DNA of 64,000 nt from Pseudopithomyces maydicus. Lineage: Eukaryota; Ascomycota; Dothideomycetes; Pleosporales; Didymosphaeriaceae. Numbering within the stretch: the first letter of the stretch is position 1; the number at the start of each line of letters is the position of its first letter. Of this stretch, positions 45,861 through 57,216 are shown in pieces. The stretch lies in contig JANTUC010000005.1 in NCBI GenBank assembly GCA_026873275.1, positions 310,001 to 374,000 on the forward strand. Reading direction: 5' to 3'. The translations under genes were made by a program, and so were the position numbers. The notes under the pieces are model-generated. The model worked only from the letters and a program-made list of their open reading frames with translations, was not told where the DNA came from and searched no databases.

Positions 45861-47692
45861 ATGAACAAAACATCATACGAAGGCGGGAATGCTGTCGCTG
45901 CACAACCAACTCAATCGCGGAATTACAAGATTCTCACTGCCTGCATCCTCGCATTCTGCGTGGTGTACATATTCGGCCGTGTTTTTGAATTCCTTGATCG
46001 CTATGGCAATCAACATCACATCCTGGGAGATTGTTCATGGTGGGGTAGGAAAACCTGGTTCTGGACGGTGTCAGCACAAGACATGCCGGCACTTACGATA
46101 GATGGCTACAGAAAGGTTGGTTTCACGATCTCTTTAGAGTCCTAAGCGTATGGTACTGACGAACAGGGCAGTACAATCAGAATAGGAAAATCTGGGGAGT
46201 TTGGATCTTTGACCGGCTTTTTCATGTTCTTCCTCCCGAGTTACTGGAAGAAGTAAGAAGGCTGCCCCCCAATAAGGCCAGCTTTCTGGGATTAGTAGAT
46301 GATTTATTCAGTTGGTCATCGCATACAGGAAACACCTTGAAGGAAAGATATCATATTGCAGCGCTAAAACAGTACTTGACTCCGAATCTTGGTGAGCATA
46401 ATTTGTTACAGCTCATGCATTTTATCCCATAGCAACTGACATAAACCTGCTTTAAAAAAGCCGACATGACAGAACGACTGTCTGACGAAACAGACGTTCA
46501 GTTGTCTAAGATGGCTGATCATGGTTGTGAAACTTCGCGGGGTATGTATCTGCCGGCTACGTATCTGAGATCCCAGTAATCGCGCTAACTGGACTAGAAT
46601 GGACCATACACAGCTGCTGGGACACGATGCTTGATTTGTCATTCAATCTCATGGGTTCATTCCTGATAGACTCCGATCTGGGACGTTCCCAGAAATTCAT
46701 ACACCACTCAAGAGGGTACTGTGCTACAATTCCGTTCTTGGCAGCGTTGAAGTTCATGTTGCCCCCCTTTCTCTATAAAGCCTCTTGGATATTTCCCCCG
46801 GCCTGGACAATTCGAAATCACCTACGTGAGGTCCAAAAGATGGTCATTCCGGAAATTCAGCGACGTAAACAACAGTCTGGAACGACACTGGATGTTTTAC
46901 AAGGGCTATTGGAAATCCCCAATGGCATTGATGGATTACAATCAGATGAGGAAATAGTCAACCAGATGCTTTTCGTTCTTTTTGCGGGAGCTGATCTACT
47001 TGGGGTTGTCTTGAGTCAACTTCTTTATACGGTCATGACATATCCAGAGTATGAGCAAGGACTACTACGAGAAATTTCCAGTGCAGTGGAACAGTGCGCG
47101 GGATGGAATAAAGGTACAGTGTCGTGCATGCCAAAACTAGACAGTTTTGTGAGGGAAGTTTTGAGGATGAACCCTCCCATTTGCTGTGTGTGAATAGCGT
47201 GTAGCTATCTAATTACTCAACTAACTCCTGCAGGTACTGTGCAGCGAAAAATCTTCGAAGATGTTGAATTATCAAATGGACAGGTTTTGAAAGCAGGACA
47301 AAATGTATTCTTCCCTACACGAGCCGTACTGTCCGATGCAACTCTGTATCCGGAGCCTCATAAATTCGATCCATATCGGTTTCTCAAGACCCACGATGAG
47401 GATAGCGTGGCTCACGCAGTCACACAGACAAAACATTATTCAGTGTATGTAGCAGTAATTTCGCTGATGTCGGATGTACTAAAGCAAGAGATGTAGGTTT
47501 GGATACGGCCAGCAATCCTGTCCTGGTCGATTCTATGGGGTACTAGCAGCCAAGCTTGTTCTCGCAAAATTATTGATGTCATACGAAATGAAATTTTTTC
47601 CGTCCAGGGAAGGTATGCCAACCGGCGTTTGTCAAGGAGTACAATTAGCTCCGAATATGGATACATTTGTGGCGTTTCGAAGGCGCCGCTGA
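45861..47692 (+). CDS. Cytochrome P450 (second of three) with one frame break
   Basis: Exons 45861-46115, 46173-46391, 46461-46541, 46598-47185, 47234-47444 and 47497-47692 give about 516 residues. A membrane anchor (I-L-T-A-C-I-L-A-F-C-V-V-Y) is followed by I-L-G-D-C-S-W-W-G-R, the I-helix F-A-G-A-D-L, P-H-K-F-D-P-Y-R-F and the heme loop F-G-Y-G-Q-Q-S-C-P-G-R-F. It is clearly paralogous to the third P450 (49150-51030). The frame is interrupted once, at the six-C run 46265-46270 in exon 2; both sides align with the paralog in frames one base apart. An upstream ATG at 45804 exists but adds sequence with no family support. Paired with the divergent O-methyltransferase. Confidence 0.85.
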
Positions 47693-47904
47693 GAGGCGAG
47701 GAAAATACGCTTCTTCTATGCGAACGGGCGATGAGATACCGGTATGAGTAGGATAGGCATAGCAAATTGATTGAAGAACTTGCAATTCGTTCCGAAGCCA
47801 TGAATAATACATGCCTTCCAAAACCTTCGCTGTTTAAAATCAAAAATCCTCAACTTGTTTTGCGTGTGCGATTATTCTAACACGCAAACTAATTGTACTT
47901 TCTT

Positions 47905-48766
47905 TTAGCCACCCCAGGGCATGTGAGTCTCACACGACACGCTTTGAATATCATTTTGTTGATTGACGACGCGCACGTCCTCCATATCGCCCATGCCATC
48001 TCCACGGCCCCAGAATAGCGCGTGAACTTCGTGACTAAACCACATGAAGCTTACGAGGAATCTGACTAACGTTTTCACCCAGTCGGGAACCACCCCTCCT
48101 CGCTCTAAATTGGCCGTGTTCTTAATGATCTTCTCGATCAGCTGCATGACAGGTGACCAGACAAAGAGGAATATGGAGGCGCCAATCCTTGTTCGCTGTG
48201 AAGTGCTTCTCGTATATACGGGCATTTCCTGGAGGTAATGTAGATACTGGGGTGTGATTGTAACGGTTTTCGCGCCAAACACTATCATGTCCTAGGTTAC
48301 TGCATCAGTTCAAGATTCGATCTGAAGTACAGAAAGCATCTTACCATATACCGCGAACTTGGTTTGCCAGGTGGTGATTTGAAAATCGCGTTCGTCAAAG
48401 TGAGCACGTAGAACGTTTTGCCGTCAGTTATCTCTTCGTCCTCTTTCGTGAACACACGAGCTTGCAGTTTAGCTTGAGCGTATGCTATGTCACCCCTTCA
48501 GAAGCAATAATCTTGGCATATTGAGCATGGGTCACAAGGTACGCAACGCCCTCGACAAAACGCTCTTTTTCGGTCGTGATTGAGGTATTGATAGGTTCAA
48601 TGGATGCAAAAGCTGGCTCGCGGTATGGCAGCCCTGGTATGCTCATGGAGAGTTTCCATCCCGGTATACAGGCGACGACGGACGCTAGAGGAACGATCCC
48701 TCTACTATTAGTGAATTTCTCGACGCTGAGGTTTGAGCCATAGGCAAAATACCACAAATTATCCAT
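47905..48766 (-). CDS. Gamma-glutamylcyclotransferase, GliK-like, with one frame break
   Basis: The N-terminus is the GGCT hallmark W-Y-F-A-Y-G-S-N-L, followed about 70 residues later by the catalytic glutamate in R-F-V-E-G-V-A-Y. The C-terminal exon is an extended helical part with several tryptophans (W-V-K-T-L-V-R-F). In ETP biosynthesis GliK releases the gamma-glutamyl groups from the bis-glutathionylated intermediate as 5-oxoproline. The frame breaks at the four-C run 48493-48496, after the A-S-E-G segment, with a good GGCT continuation one base out of frame. An intron with GTAAGATGC donor lies near 48290-48345. Confidence 0.88.
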
Positions 48767-49149
48767 TATATAACAGGGTATTGCAAGTATTCGGAGGTGC
48801 AATAATCGCTGCTAAGATATGGAGACTTGTAGGTAGGTGGCCAACAGCCCTTGCATTTCCAACCAATCACGATATGCTCCAAACATCGGTTACCGACCTT
48901 TACGCCTAGGCTAGGCTCCCTACAAATTTACCGTCCGTAATGCTTTTGTACAAGATGATTAGTGCCCTACAATCCATTGACACCCACTCAAAGTTATCAG
49001 CATTTTCTATCTGTTGATAATAAAAATCGTTTGTGCATAATGACCTTAGAAACCAGAGCTTTTGATGTCCAACGTCCTATTTTGTAAAATTCTGCATCAG
49101 ATGCTTACGAGACTATTGTTGACTGATGTTGAATAACATCTTGAAATCA
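48767..49149. promoter_or_regulatory. GGCT promoter region
   Basis: 383 bp upstream of the gamma-glutamylcyclotransferase. It contains the palindrome at 48886-48896; the right end is the 3' flank of the third P450. Confidence 0.4.
48886..48896. promoter_or_regulatory. TCGGN3CCGA palindrome, GGCT promoter
   Basis: Reads TCGGTTACCGA, 120 bp upstream of the gamma-glutamylcyclotransferase start. Confidence 0.75.
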
Positions 49150-51030
49150 CTACCCGGAAACAGGTATTTCCCTCGATCTGAACGCTACGAAGGTATCCAT
49201 GTTAGGCATCAGAGTGGCTGAGATTGGCCAGTCAACGGGTTTACCAGGCCTTTCGGGAACAAACTTAGTCTCGTAGCTTAGCAGTAATCGCGCAAAGGCT
49301 ATTTTGGTTGCAAGCGAAGCGAAGTATCGTCCTGGGCATGTTTGATTGCCATATCCAAATCTGCAATATATCATCAGCCTCAGCCGATGAATACTTTGCG
49401 AATGGGGAACCTACACGGGAAATTCCGGTGTTTGTGTTACAGTCAATGATTTTACTGTATTCTTTTCCGCGTCATAAAACCTCTCTGGGTCGAACTTTTC
49501 AGGTCCTGGATATACATTTGGGTCATGCAATATAGCTTCGGTTGGGATCATGAGTTTTTCCCCAGGTCTCAACAGTGTACCATCAGAGAGCTGAGTTGGT
49601 TGCATAACTTTACGCTGTACCGTATCTTAAAAACTTAGCAAATGTATTCGCTTTTCCGGGAATTTTTGACTTACACATGATTGGTGGCGTGCATCGTAAT
49701 GTTTCGCGTGTGAAGGATTCGAGTCTAGGCATATCGAGGAATGCTGCCTTGTTCCATCCTCCGTGAAGTTGCAATGCTCTTTGTACCTCAGCTTTGAGTA
49801 CTTCATGATGCTCTGGATATGCGACATAATTCTGAATAACCTGGTTCAAAATCATGTTCCACATTGGAGCAGCAGCGAATGTTACAATAAGCATCTGGTG
49901 AACAATCTCATCATAGTTATTTATTCCTCCATCAACTGTGGTATGACTCAAAAATCCTTGAGCCACAGATGATCGCAACGACTGCGTGCCGTCTTCTCCC
50001 TCTATTTTCAGTCGCTCCAGTTCCGGAAAAACAAGTCGTTTGCATTCACTCAAATGGTGCCGAATCTTACGTCCACCGGGGCTGAGCTGGAAATATATGC
50101 GCCGCAACCACCCGGGAAGGATGTGCATTCCACCAGACCATAATGCAATGGTTTCAGTGAAGTTTTTGGAATGATGCAGATACTCCGAGGATGCCCCCAA
50201 ATCCCCGAGCAGAGTTTCTCCAACGACATCATAGCAAATTTCCAAGATCCCGTCCCATAGAGCAACATGTTTCCAGCCTGAGGAGAAGTCAACTTCGATT
50301 TCTTTGGTACTTAGGTGTAATACTAACCCCTGGAATTTTTTGATGACTTGAGATGGCGAGCGAAAGCATTTTCGATAACTTGAGACAAGTGCTCAGTCAA
50401 ATGAGCTATACAATGTATTATCACCAGTTAGAGAAGAATTGTTATAGTTCTGAAGCTGGGAACCCACGCAAGCCTGCCACAAGGTGTTTTTGAACAATAG
50501 CAACATACTCTCGCTTGGTAAGAGTGTCCCCCATGTAGAAATGCCAGTTGAACTGGTCATCTACTATTCTGCTAAAGTTGAGCTTGTCGGGCGAAAACCC
50601 TTTGAGCTCGTTCAACAAGCTCGGGGGAAACACATGGAACAGGTCATCAAAGATCCATGTGGACCATTTGCTGTTGATCTTGGTAAACTATAAATGGAGC
50701 TCAGTACTTTTATCAAATTTGCGTAGAATTGCTAGTGTGTGAAGCCGACCTTATTGTCCCCTTCGATAAGGATATTCATAGAGTCTTGAAACCATTTGCA
50801 AAAAACCAGACTCGACGACCCCAGTATGTGCAGTCACCCAATACAGGGTACGGCTTTTGGGGATTGTGAGCTCCCAGGCCAATGAAGTAAGTGGCAATTG
50901 CAAGAAATGGGAATATGAGTAAGCATTTAGTTGTCAGGACGGCGTAACTCGGGTGATATTCCGCTGCGATCCATTTGTTCCAGCGAAGTACAGGAGATGT
51001 AAGGTTTTGAGCAGCGATGAGAGCATTCAT
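49150..51030 (-). CDS. Cytochrome P450 (third of three) with one frame break
   Basis: A multi-exon gene from 51030 to a stop at 49150. After a membrane anchor come P-V-L-G-D-C-T-Y-W-G-R-R-V-W-F, V-D-D-Q-F-N-W, L-H-H-S-K-N-F, P-E-K-F-D-P-E-R-F and the heme loop F-G-Y-G-N-Q-T-C-P-G-R. It matches the second P450 segment by segment and is its paralog. The first exon loses frame at the A run 50789-50791; the continuation into the first intron is one base out of frame, and the two paralogs align across the break. It shares a divergent promoter with the second O-methyltransferase. Confidence 0.83.
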
Positions 51031-51155
51031 TTTCGGTGTATATGCTTGCTAAAAAGAACTCAAATGAAGATTTTGCTCTCAGTATAATTCTCAAAGTACC
51101 TAGAAAAGGATATATGTCGGCCAACGAGGCAAGGTTTTCCGCTAGGTGATAAGCG

Positions 51156-51166
51156 TCGGTTGCCGA
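51156..51166. promoter_or_regulatory. TCGGN3CCGA palindrome, P450/O-MT shared promoter
   Basis: Reads TCGGTTGCCGA between the divergent third P450 and second O-methyltransferase. Confidence 0.75.
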
Positions 51167-51298
51167 GAACTTACCGTCACTGTACCTGATGGCGACGCAA
51201 GCTCAACGAAGAAGCCCATTTCATATCTCGAAAGTCCCACTGCAATTACATTATTGTTCTCTTCATACAGGACAATTACAATTTTCCATTGTTACCAC

Positions 51299-52766
51299 CA
51301 ATTGCAATGGGTGATTCATCGGCAGCAATTCTGATGACCCGATCATCGGCAGCACAGGCTTCAGACTTGAACGCCTTATTGGGTATTTTGAACAAGGCGA
51401 TCCCAGACGTCATTGGCGCAGATGCTTCGTCTTATGAGGAGGCAAGGATGGAAGCCGTGAGAGCGTGTGAAAAAATGACAGCCCTGTTGCATGATCCTTT
51501 TCAGTGGCTTTTTGTAGAGTCCGCAGCATACATTGTTCCTGCAGCCATTTCAGTTGTGCTTGAACTCAGGGTCCCTCACCATGTATCGACCGACATTGAA
51601 TATCCAACTAGCGTGGAGCAGCTAGCCGCTGCTACAGGCACGTCGGCCAGTCTGCTAGGTAAGTAGATTTATGCTCCTGTCTGAATGTAGCACACGTTAA
51701 TGCTGAAAAATGATTTTAGAGCGGATGATGCGAATATTGACAAAGCGCATGATATTTGAAGAGGTTGAACCCAAAGTTTACGTTCACAATGCAATCTCAA
51801 AGGTACTTCTTGTGCCCAGCGTTGAAGCATGGGTCGGTTTGAGGTGAGGGATGATTGTGGCACCGGGCGTCGTATCTGCTAAAACGATTTTCCCAGTTCG
51901 GACGATAATCTGAAGGCTGCAGCGGCCTTGCTGCCACTCCTCAAAGAGAATGATTTTGAGATTCCTGAAAATGACGGGAATTGCGCATTCTCCAAAGCGT
52001 TTCAAAGTTGGTCATCTCCCTTTATTTTGACTACCCCCGCTTGAGAGGTGTATATGCCCTCAGAGCACTTGTGAAAGAATCCTGCTAACCAAAAATCAGC
52101 TCCTCTAAACCAGTTCCAATACTACTTCGATGTCGACCCCGAACGTAGTCGCAGAGCAACCCTTTCCATGGCAGCTTTCAATTCGACGTCCATGTTTCGG
52201 GACTTCCCTTCCCTTTCGACAATCTCCCAGCACATGCCGTGGTCGTCGATGTAGGTGGAGGTGGTGGTCACGTTTCAGTCGAGCTAGCGAGGAAATACAA
52301 CCACCTTAAATTTGTCGTCCAGGACCTGGGCGACTCCATAGCGTCTGGCGCAGCAAATAAAGAATATGCCGAATTACCCATCACCTGGCAAGAGCATGGT
52401 CTATTCGAGCCACAGGCAGTACAAGGGGCGGATGCTTATATCATTCGCCATGTTCTCCATGGCTTTCAAGATAAGATTGCTTCCCAGATAATAGGACATA
52501 TTGCCAAGGCCATGAACCCTGCCAAATCAAGAATATTGATCATCGATTGCGTCGTTCCGGACGCGTTCGGTAGTGACTCGATTCCGTTTGTTAATGCCAC
52601 GGATATATTGGCTCTGCTAGGTGGAAATGGAAAGCAGCGAGACGCTAAAGCCTGGGATGCGTTGGTTAAGATGGCTGATAAGCGATTGGAAGTAGTGAAG
52701 ATCTGGCACCAAGGCCATCTAGCTTCAGCTGATGCCGTCATCGAGATTAGGATGGCTATCATGTAG
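51299..52766 (+). CDS. O-methyltransferase (COMT-like), second copy, with one frame break
   Basis: Exons 51299-51658, 51720-51843, 51897-52006 and 52100-52766. A winged-helix N-terminal domain (S-V-E-Q-L-A-A-A-T-G-T-S) leads into a SAM domain with motif I V-V-V-D-V-G-G-G-G-G-H, V-V-Q-D-L and R-H-V-L-H-G-F, the catalytic histidine region. The last exon starts in one frame (F-Y-Y-F-D-V-D-P style part) and continues in the next from about 52204-52215 (TTCCCTTCCC), just before motif I. This fits one missing base. Without it the SAM domain would be lost. Related to, but clearly diverged from, the first copy at 44108-45557. Confidence 0.83.
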
Positions 52767-53258
52767 GCAATAGATACGATTCAATTGAGATACACTATGG
52801 AATCATACTTCCACGCAATACTTGGCTGAGTCCCTTATACTGTGGTAGTTTTGAATCGAGCCAGACTTGAGAATGAGAACACCATGGTAGCTGCTTTCAC
52901 GTATATATCAATGTTGAGTACTGCTCATGACCCTGCAATGTCTAGAACCTTTTGCGGTAATATTCAGAATAAAGCGGTCTCTACAGCGCACGTGTGTTAT
53001 AGATGTTTACCTAATAGCTCAAATATATCATACCCTGAAATAGGGTGACCGAAAGTTGCCGAGTTGTCGGTCATCGGGAGTAGTACTGAGTCGGAGAGAA
53101 GTGGACACGTAAAGCTGAAGATATCTGACTAAAAGCGCGGTACTACGGATCCTGGTTGTTTTGATTATCCTACATCTACCGTCACTGCGATTCGAATCAA
53201 ATCAACAGCAACAATCTGCAGAGCTTCACAGGCATTACTGAAGATCTCATAAAGCACC
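52767..53258. promoter_or_regulatory. Promoter region of the AsaB-like gene
   Basis: 490 bp. The exact palindrome is missing, but two half-sites (GGTGACCGA near 53043, GTTGCCGA near 53055) and a near match TCGGTCATCGG at 53067-53077 cluster within 35 bp. Confidence 0.45.
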
Positions 53259-54317
53259 ATGGCAGAAATTCAAACGTCTATGCTATTTATCGAGTCATGG
53301 AAAGACAAAATCGAAAACCCCTTCCTTCGAAGCGGCGCTCATGATGGATATGAAAGCCAGAACTTCAAATACGTGCGGTCGAACGTGAAAGTTACGGATG
53401 CTCGAACAACGAAGGATCGGTTCAGCTTGGACAAAAACGGCTTTGTTTTTGCCAAGGAGTCGCAGGCGGCAGCCCCAGAGATTCTCTCGAAATTGCGACT
53501 CAAAGACAACGAGACCATCGAGAAGTTTTACTATAATTGTGTTGAACGTTTGATCAAAGATATCACTGGTGCCTCTAAGGTCGTAATTTTCGACAGCACG
53601 GTCAGGCAAAGGATCAAAGAGCTTGCGGGTACAAGCCCTACAGGAAAAGAGCAGCCGGCGTTCTCTGTAATCTTCCTACTACCAGCATGGTACGAAGTGA
53701 TGGCTAATCAGCTAACAGGTTCATGTCGACCAGTATGCGTCTAGCTGCTCGTTCTTTGGTTAGGCCATAACTAACAAGGCAGATCCCCGGCTGGTGCGGT
53801 TAGACGCGTTCACCTAATGATGGGTGGCGAGGCCCCAAATCTACTCAAGAAGCGGTGCCAGATTCTCAAGTAAGTGGACAGCAACGGTGTGCGAAAAATG
53901 CGGATGTTGATTCACGTCAGTGTATGGCGGCCTCTCAACGGTCCGGTCGATGATTGGCCGTTGGCTTTGATGGATGCTGCTTCACTTTCGGCAGCTAACT
54001 GTCATCCAACCGCGCTTTGGCGTCAGACTTTTGAGTATCGCGGATCCACAATGTTTGTTTCGCACGACAATGCTCAAAAGTGGTATTATCTCAATAAGCA
54101 CAACACAGACGAAGTAACAATCATCAAGATCTGGGACAACAAGAATGTGACCGCAAAGTGTAAGCCGTCGCTCACGTATTGCGATAGAAGTTGCGCATTT
54201 TGACGGCGTTTAGGTTGCGCCCATTGCGCATTTGAAGATCCCAAGACCTGTGATGATGCTCCACTTCGAGAAAGTATAGAAGTTCGATGCCTCGTCTTCT
54301 ATGATGAGGATCTTTAG
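53259..54317 (+). CDS. AsaB/CTB9-like hydroxylase/desaturase family protein
   Basis: Five exons (53259-53666, 53719-53732, 53783-53869, 53921-54159, 54214-54317) give 283 residues. The second exon is a 14 bp microexon. The signature spans it: V-H-V-D-Q-S-P-A-G-A-V-R-R, then W-R-P-L-N-G-P-V-D-D-W-P-L-A, Y-R-G-S, W-Y-Y-L and, at the end, C-A-F-E-D-P and E-V-R-C-L-V-F-Y-D. This matches the AsaB/CTB9-like family, also called CmcJ-like, with enzymes in aspergillic acid and cercosporin clusters. They act as hydroxylase/desaturase or methoxylation-related enzymes; the chemistry in an ETP pathway is unknown. The His-x-Asp pair fits non-heme iron binding. Confidence 0.85.
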
Positions 54318-54565
54318 GTAGAAACTTTGTGCCAGTATCCATCTCGTTTGCGGCCCCATGTTGATTTTAGTTGGGACTCGCCACTTATTAGTCCGGTATT
54401 GATATTCCGCATGCGAAAGTATCATATCAAGAAAACTACCTCGTACGCATGAATGACGCTTTGAGGCTATACAACTGAACTTACAAGAAGAACATGGACC
54501 ACAAATTGTATTGCAATTACATTGTTTGGAAGGGTTTTGTAAATTGATGCTAAGTAATGAAAATA

Positions 54566-55570
54566 TCAAAGTTGGCTGACTATGCCGCCAGAGCACGCTG
54601 CGCCCGCCGATACTGCCCCAGCGACTGCACGGAACATGGTGCTGATATCACCAGCGGCAAAGCAGCCACGGACATTGGTTTCGTGAAAAGGCATCGCGAT
54701 TTCAATTTCTCTCCCTGTTGCGGACAATTTCAGGTTCAACTTTGATGCAAAATCAATGTTCGGAGTCGCCTTCGGCTGGTGCGCGAAAAACCCATGCTCG
54801 ACCAACTCACAGGTTGAACCGGAGTCCAACTCGATAGCTGGTGAACCCCCACCCGATCCTGGAACCAACCTCTTGATCGTACGAGAGTCTATGAAAATGT
54901 CCGAATAGTCTTTGAGTATTGGTCTCATGGCATCTTCGGTTTCTTTGGAGCCGTTTGTGTATACGACAACATTCTGCGCAAAGGGCCTGCACATCTTGGC
55001 AAAATGAGCAGCCATGGGCGGTACCATATTATCTACTGCGATAACACCAGCTGATTTCGAGCCAGAATTCTCGAAGCCGTGGCAGAACAGGCAGTGATAT
55101 CTGGAGCGAGAAAGTTTAGTAGGGTGGTCTGTGGGAAATTGATTTGTCAGGTTACCAACTCACATGTTCATGTTCAACCACGTTTCTTCGAAGCCTGGAA
55201 TGTCTGGCATTACATCGGTGACGCCGGTTGCAATCAGCAGTTTTTTACCGTGCCACTGTTTACCGGTTGAATCGGTGGCGACAAAAACACCCGACTCATT
55301 CTGCTCAACTGACTCGACGCGTCGCTGGACGTATTCAGTTGTCTGGTAGCGACCGTGAATCAACTCATCCAGCGCTTTCGAACGGAAATCAGAAGGCGCT
55401 CTGTGATCCCATGTTGGAAAGTTGTGCATATGGGGAGTGATTGCGTTGCGATAGACTTTGGAGTCGAAGAGAACAGTCGTCCTTCGCTGCCTGCACAGGC
55501 CCAGTGCCGCGGATAACCCTGCCGGGCCAGCGCCTATGATCATGGCGTCTACCACATCTGTGACACCCAT
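54566..55570 (-). CDS. Dithiol oxidase of thioredoxin-reductase fold, GliT/SirT-like
   Basis: Exons 55570-55164 and 55100-54566 flank a 63 bp intron and give 313 residues, the family length. The FAD motif is I-I-G-A-G-P-A-G-L-S; the redox-active C-x-x-C is C-L-F-C-H-G-F directly after the splice site; the second FAD motif is G-C-F-A-A-G-D-I-S. GliT-type enzymes close the transannular disulfide and also protect the producer from its own toxin. The gene shares a promoter, with a central perfect palindrome, with the MFS exporter, coupling resistance and export. Confidence 0.93.
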
Positions 55571-55683
55571 GATGAATTCTTTGTTTTCTGGTGGGAAATA
55601 ATCTGTAAAGGTGGATGTTGGTGCGGGGATTTCATGGGTGAGTCGTTGTGCGCACCTCTAATAGCCCTCCGTGAATTAATAAG

Positions 55684-55694
55684 TCGGTGACCGA
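55684..55694. promoter_or_regulatory. TCGGN3CCGA palindrome, resistance/export promoter
   Basis: Reads TCGGTGACCGA in the 200 bp between the divergent dithiol oxidase and MFS start codons. It overlaps an in-frame upstream ATG of the MFS frame at 55687, which favours the downstream start. Confidence 0.78.
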
Positions 55695-55770
55695 CAGATG
55701 CGCCTATTACAATACACAAATCCCCGCTCCCATTTGCGAGCTCGAAATCCACATCCACGGTGCACTGACA

Positions 55771-57216
55771 ATGTCGGCTGAGCAAGATCCGTTGCTGCCA
55801 CAAGGCCATGATTCGCCGGGCCCGGAAGAAGCAAGCGAATCAAGTCGTCAAGATGATCAGTCGTGTATCCGCCGCATGCCTCTCGTCGCCTTTCTTGCCA
55901 CATTTGGCATGAACGCTGCAGCTGCGTCAAGTGTCTTCGTATTCGCTCGCATTCTGTGCAAAGACTCGTCTTCCTGCGATGGCGATGAACAAAACGCTTT
56001 CGCTAGATCGTTGGCGATTGCGACTGTTATCGCCAATGTGTGCGCCATCCTTGTCATTCAACCTTTACATGCGGTTTCTAAAAAGACACCAAACACTGTG
56101 TTGATACTTTGGCTCGTCTTCCGCAGCACTTCGATTGCACTACTGTGGCTTGCTGGTATGAGACATATTACGCCAGATTCCAGTCTTTTTCCGAAGCTGA
56201 CATGCGAGCTAGCCAGTTTCAAGAGCATGAGCATCGTGCTGCTCAGCAAGGTCTTGGAGGGAACCGCCACAGATAACATCCTACAATTTGCCCTAAGCAC
56301 TATTTACGCCCGCGCAAAAGATCAAAAGCAGTTCTCAACGCTCATGTCCGAGTCAATGGCTTTCTCGCTTCTCGGCTCTTCCCTCGGTCCTCTTACAGCT
56401 GGCCTCGGCAAGGACTTTAGCAGCAGAATCTTGATTGCTATATGCGCATTGGTCCTTGCTGCTCTCTACGTCGGTTTTCTAACTATCGTCGGCCGTAGTC
56501 ATGCACCAAACAAGAACAATTCCCAATCTCTGCGGGATCAAATCTCGGTGACCACTGAAGGTCATGCGAAAGAAGGTGCGACCCTCCTCAGCGACCTCTT
56601 CCAGGGAACCTTCTCCCACTTCTCAATCTTTTACGAAAAACCCAGGTTTCTGCCCCCAAGCCTTTCCCTTTTGCTCTATACCAATGGTCAAGCATACGTT
56701 TTGCCGGCTCTCATGGTATATGCGTCTGGACGTTATGGTTTCACCGACCGTCAGAGTAGTTGGTTGCTTTCGCTGGTGACTGCAGTCTCGGCTGCTTCCA
56801 CTTTTCTCGTCCGGTTGATGCAGCAAAGAATCAAGGGTGATATAGCCCATCTGCGACTTAACATGATGGTCGCCGTCATGCAGATGTCTGCACTTGCCAT
56901 TTCATTGCCGCTGATTATGGAAACCAACTACTCGTGGCAACTCTATCTGGTCACCACCGCAATGTCTCTCGGGTTTTCTGCAAGTGGTTTTATCAAAACA
57001 TACGCCCTCTGCCAGCTTCAACACCCCAACGACGGCACTGCGGCTCTGGCCATCTTCGAAACTGTTGGAAGCCTTCTATCTCCTCTTACTCTTGGCTCAG
57101 CACAGTCGCACTGGCAAGGAGGTTCTTGGACTTTCCTGTCGACAGGCATGATGATAGCTTCTATAGCAGCTCTTTTAGTCACTATGACACGAAGGGTGTT
57201 CATACCAGCAAGCTGA
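55771..57216 (+). CDS. MFS exporter, GliA-like role
   Basis: A single uninterrupted frame of 481 residues, unlike its intron-rich neighbours. It has about 12 hydrophobic helices, a charged N-terminal tail (M-S-A-E-Q-D-P-L-L-P-Q) and a long polar loop in the middle (around residues 270-300). The helix with L-E-G-T-A-T-D-N-I-L-Q resembles MFS drug/solute transporters of the tetracycline-resistance type. Divergent with the GliT-like gene, it is the likely ETP exporter. The start at 55771 was chosen because the upstream ATG lies in the regulatory palindrome. Confidence 0.88.
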   Translation: MSAEQDPLLPQGHDSPGPEEASESSRQDDQSCIRRMPLVAFLATFGMNAAAASSVFVFARILCKDSSSCDGDEQNAFARSLAIATVIANVCAILVIQPLHAVSKKTPNTVLILWLVFRSTSIALLWLAGMRHITPDSSLFPKLTCELASFKSMSIVLLSKVLEGTATDNILQFALSTIYARAKDQKQFSTLMSESMAFSLLGSSLGPLTAGLGKDFSSRILIAICALVLAALYVGFLTIVGRSHAPNKNNSQSLRDQISVTTEGHAKEGATLLSDLFQGTFSHFSIFYEKPRFLPPSLSLLLYTNGQAYVLPALMVYASGRYGFTDRQSSWLLSLVTAVSAASTFLVRLMQQRIKGDIAHLRLNMMVAVMQMSALAISLPLIMETNYSWQLYLVTTAMSLGFSASGFIKTYALCQLQHPNDGTAALAIFETVGSLLSPLTLGSAQSHWQGGSWTFLSTGMMIASIAALLVTMTRRVFIPAS

